Assembly (NCBI GenBank): GCA_028683685.1
Contig: JAQUHH010000155.1
Coordinates: 1 to 6,106, forward strand
Reading direction: 5' to 3'
Source of the DNA: Bacteroidales bacterium
Lineage (GTDB): Bacteria; Bacteroidota; Bacteroidia; Bacteroidales; WCHB1-69
DNA: 6,106 bases
Part shown: piece after piece, positions 6,030-6,106 of the stretch
Layout: each line of letters starts with the position of its first letter
Numbering within the stretch: the stretch's first letter is position 1
The notes under the pieces: model-generated
The model's input: the letters and a program-made list of their open reading frames with translations, nothing else
Told to the model about the DNA's origin: nothing
The model's database searches: none
Position numbers and translations under genes: made by a program

Positions 6030-6034
6030 AGCCA

Positions 6035-6106
6035 CTAATCGACAACGTCTCTCAAGTAATCGCACACAAAAGCCTGCCGTTCGGGAGTATTTTTGCCCAT
6101 ATAATA
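6035..6106 (-). CDS. C-terminal end of a type IIA topoisomerase B subunit-like protein (ParE/GyrB), 5' part outside window
   Basis: Only 23 residues and the stop are visible: YYMGKNTPERQAFVCDYLRDVVD. MGKNTPERQ followed by F-(V/I)-x-x-x-L resembles the C-terminal tail of Bacteroidota topoisomerase IV subunit B (GyrB ends similarly with an LMG...RR.FIE.N pattern). The identification comes from memory of the family and rests on a short stretch. The last residues (CDYLRDVVD) look less typical than the usual NL-x-x-E-x-D ending. The stop codon TAG overlaps the end of the inverted-repeat structure by two bases. The gene is convergent with the universal stress gene. No intrinsic terminator with a T-run is visible for it before the repeat region. 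Confidence 0.5.
   Translation of the reverse strand, partial: YYMGKNTPERQAFVCDYLRDVVD

Larger units (their letters stand above)
5699..6034. other. Convergent intergenic region without a supported gene
   Basis: These 336 bp hold the universal stress gene terminator, a short palindrome CGAAAA-C-TTTTCG (5807-5819), two copies of the 40-bp repeat and the hairpin structure. The only ORF of note on the plus strand starts at 5821 inside the repeat and codes for 37 residues with no recognisable features. No tRNA, tmRNA or known ncRNA fold is recognised. Confidence 0.8.
5894..6036. repeat. 143-bp inverted-repeat structure, possible non-autonomous mobile element
   Basis: The ends are perfect 12-bp inverted repeats: AGTGGCTGGCTA at 5894-5905 and TAGCCAGCCACT at 6025-6036. 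The similarity continues imperfectly inward (AGAATTTTCAATGGC against GCCAGTGGACATTAT on the other arm), and the centre is a long hairpin at 5923-5982. The right half contains copy 2 of the 40-bp repeat. No transposase gene and no clear target-site duplication are seen (flanks ..AACTCA and AATCGA..). The layout suggests a small MITE- or REP-like element, but the family is not identified. An integron attC site was considered and not supported. Confidence 0.5.

Noticed and set aside
5990..6060. Integron attC-like site (ATAACGC...GACAACGT around a small hairpin)
   Set aside because: The core sites do not fit RYYYAAC/GTTRRRY, the arms pair poorly outside AGTGG/CCACT, and no integrase or cassette array is visible.

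Overview
The window reads as a piece of chromosome from a Flavobacterium-like member of the Bacteroidota. The evidence is low G+C content, A-rich leaders in place of clear Shine-Dalgarno sequences, upstream elements of the flavobacterial TAnnTTTG type, and protein sequences of Flavobacteriaceae character. Taxonomy below the family level is inference. Most of the window is ordinary housekeeping sequence, and no defence island, CRISPR array, prophage or complete transposon is visible.

Positions 1-2129 (minus strand) hold a protein-quality block. Reading in the direction of transcription, it is smpB (trans-translation), then grpE and dnaJ (Hsp70 co-chaperones, 6 bp apart). dnaJ runs off the left edge and lacks its C-terminal end. 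grpE has its own leader with a sigma-54-like -24/-12 element and an 11-bp palindrome. SmpB rescues stalled ribosomes, and GrpE and DnaJ drive the DnaK cycle. dnaK itself is not in the window.

Positions 2339-4518 (minus strand) hold a compact three-gene unit: a uridine-phosphorylase-like nucleoside phosphorylase, a SirB1-type transglutaminase-fold protein, and a small protein of unknown function. The gaps are 5 and 12 bp, so they are probably one transcript, starting from a good flavobacterial promoter near 4577-4608. Spacer 2130-2338 contains short nested repeats and a possible terminator hairpin.

Positions 4811-5698 (plus strand) hold a tandem-domain universal stress protein. It is transcribed divergently from the nucleoside phosphorylase and is followed by a very convincing Rho-independent terminator (5752-5806).

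Positions 5807-6106 are the least ordinary part. A 40-bp direct repeat occurs twice (38/40 identical). A 143-bp inverted-repeat structure (5894-6036) has perfect 12-bp ends and a long hairpin at its centre. Its right end overlaps the stop codon of a gene entering from the right edge on the minus strand, whose last 23 residues resemble the C-terminus of a type IIA topoisomerase B subunit (ParE/GyrB type). This is the best candidate for something undescribed: a small non-autonomous repeat element or structured RNA between convergent genes. Its family cannot be settled from this window alone.
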